Source: Clostridia bacterium (lineage in GTDB: Bacteria > Bacillota > Clostridia > Christensenellales > Borkfalkiaceae). From it: DNA of 12,426 nt. Below are positions 12,022-12,426 of the stretch, one piece after another. The notes under the pieces are model-generated. The model saw nothing but the letters and a program-made list of their open reading frames with translations. It ran no database searches and was not told the DNA's origin. The stretch's first letter is position 1. Every line of letters starts with the position of its first letter. The stretch lies in the NCBI GenBank assembly GCA_017504065.1, contig JAFVRU010000197.1, positions 1-12,426 of the forward strand. Reading direction: 5' to 3'. The translations under genes were made by a program, and so were the position numbers.

Positions 12022-12426
12022 ATGTTGAAGACGGGTGAAAAGAAATTTACAATCAATCAACGGAAACGGAACAAGATGATTTTTTATATTTGTCTTGTAA
12101 CGCTGCCTTTGATTCAGTTTGCGATTTTCTACATATACGTGAACTTGAACTCGATCATATTGGCGTTTCAGGAATACGTAATCGACAAAGAAACGAACCG
12201 TGGCTCGTACGAGTGGTACGGATTTGAGAATTTCGAACGGATCTTTTACAAATTCAGCCATGAAAAGGTTTTACCGCAAGCGTTAAAGAATACGTTGATC
12301 TGTTTTGTGGTAACGATCGCGGCGGGTTTTGGCGGGGCGTTGATGTTCTCGTTCTATATCACGAAGAAGATGCCGCTGAGCAAGACGTTCCGATTTGTAC
12401 TGTTTTTGCCTTCGATGATCTCGTCG
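12022..12426 (+). CDS. Carbohydrate ABC transporter permease, 5' part, cut by window end
   Basis: The first 135 residues of an inner-membrane permease resembling the LplB/UgpA/MalF group of sugar ABC importers. A basic N-terminus (FTINQRKRNKMIF) leads into helix 1 (about 19-41). The periplasmic stretch NSIILAFQEY..WYGFENFERIF (43-75) is typical of the family, and ALKNTLICFVVTIAAGFGGA (87-106) starts helix 2. Helix 3 (from about 122) runs into the window end. The EAA loop that contacts the ATPase lies beyond. The ATG at 12022 has AAGGAG at 12011-12016, 5 nt upstream. A second permease and a solute-binding protein are expected downstream, and the divergent AraC gene is the likely regulator. The substrate cannot be told. 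Confidence 0.9.
   Translation, partial: MLKTGEKKFTINQRKRNKMIFYICLVTLPLIQFAIFYIYVNLNSIILAFQEYVIDKETNRGSYEWYGFENFERIFYKFSHEKVLPQALKNTLICFVVTIAAGFGGALMFSFYITKKMPLSKTFRFVLFLPSMISS

Overview
The window looks like a chromosomal segment from an anaerobic Bacillota, probably a Clostridia-type gut lineage. The grounds are AGGAG-type ribosome binding sites, near-consensus sigma-A promoters (TTGACA / 17 bp / TATAAT), a gene set common in such genomes (ECF transporter S component, VanZ-like protein, DUF368 protein, ComFC, NlpC/P60 lipoprotein, LplB/UgpA-type ABC permease beside an AraC regulator) and intrinsic terminators. The species cannot be named from sequence alone. I see no mobile element, CRISPR array, rRNA or clear pseudogene.

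Layout. Positions 1-1909 run on the minus strand: a two-domain protein of unknown function (920-1909), an ECF S component with its own promoter (254-841), and tRNA-Leu(AAG) behind a perfect-consensus promoter (42-126), followed by a hairpin at the window edge. From 2043 a plus-strand group follows: a VanZ-like membrane protein (2078-2602), a DUF368/PopT-like undecaprenyl-phosphate transporter (2606-3604), a small XRE regulator (3625-3828), a hairpin with a 19-codon ORF, and comFC (3906-4676). A convergent minus-strand gene encodes an SH3 + NlpC/P60 lipoprotein (4694-5590).

A second plus-strand operon starts at a promoter at 5742-5770. It holds a PHP-family phosphoesterase (5803-6633), a 69-residue acidic protein (6636-6845), a YjjG-type HAD nucleotidase (6851-7588), and two tandem paralogous DxD nucleotidyltransferases of the NTP_transf_5 type (7634-8791 and 8846-10015). 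A separate consensus promoter with a small dyad in its spacer then drives a polyprenyl-phosphate sugar transferase (10148-10792), which is followed by two terminators.

The last part (about 10840-12426) has more A+T, by eye. An AraC regulator (10966-11778, minus) is divergent from the first gene of a carbohydrate ABC transporter (12022 onward, cut by the window end). The 243-bp region between them contains AT-rich palindromes and a 10-bp-phased direct repeat that looks like an AraC operator.

How the genes may work together: a cell-envelope theme recurs. The VanZ-like protein, the DUF368 transporter, the NlpC/P60 lipoprotein and the sugar transferase all touch undecaprenyl-phosphate or wall metabolism, and the nucleotidyltransferase pair lies directly upstream of the sugar transferase. 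This link is inferred from neighbourhood and is not shown. The start codon matters for several genes: three long ORFs open on the TTG of a promoter -35 box (or a -35-like TTGAC), so shorter starts are used here.
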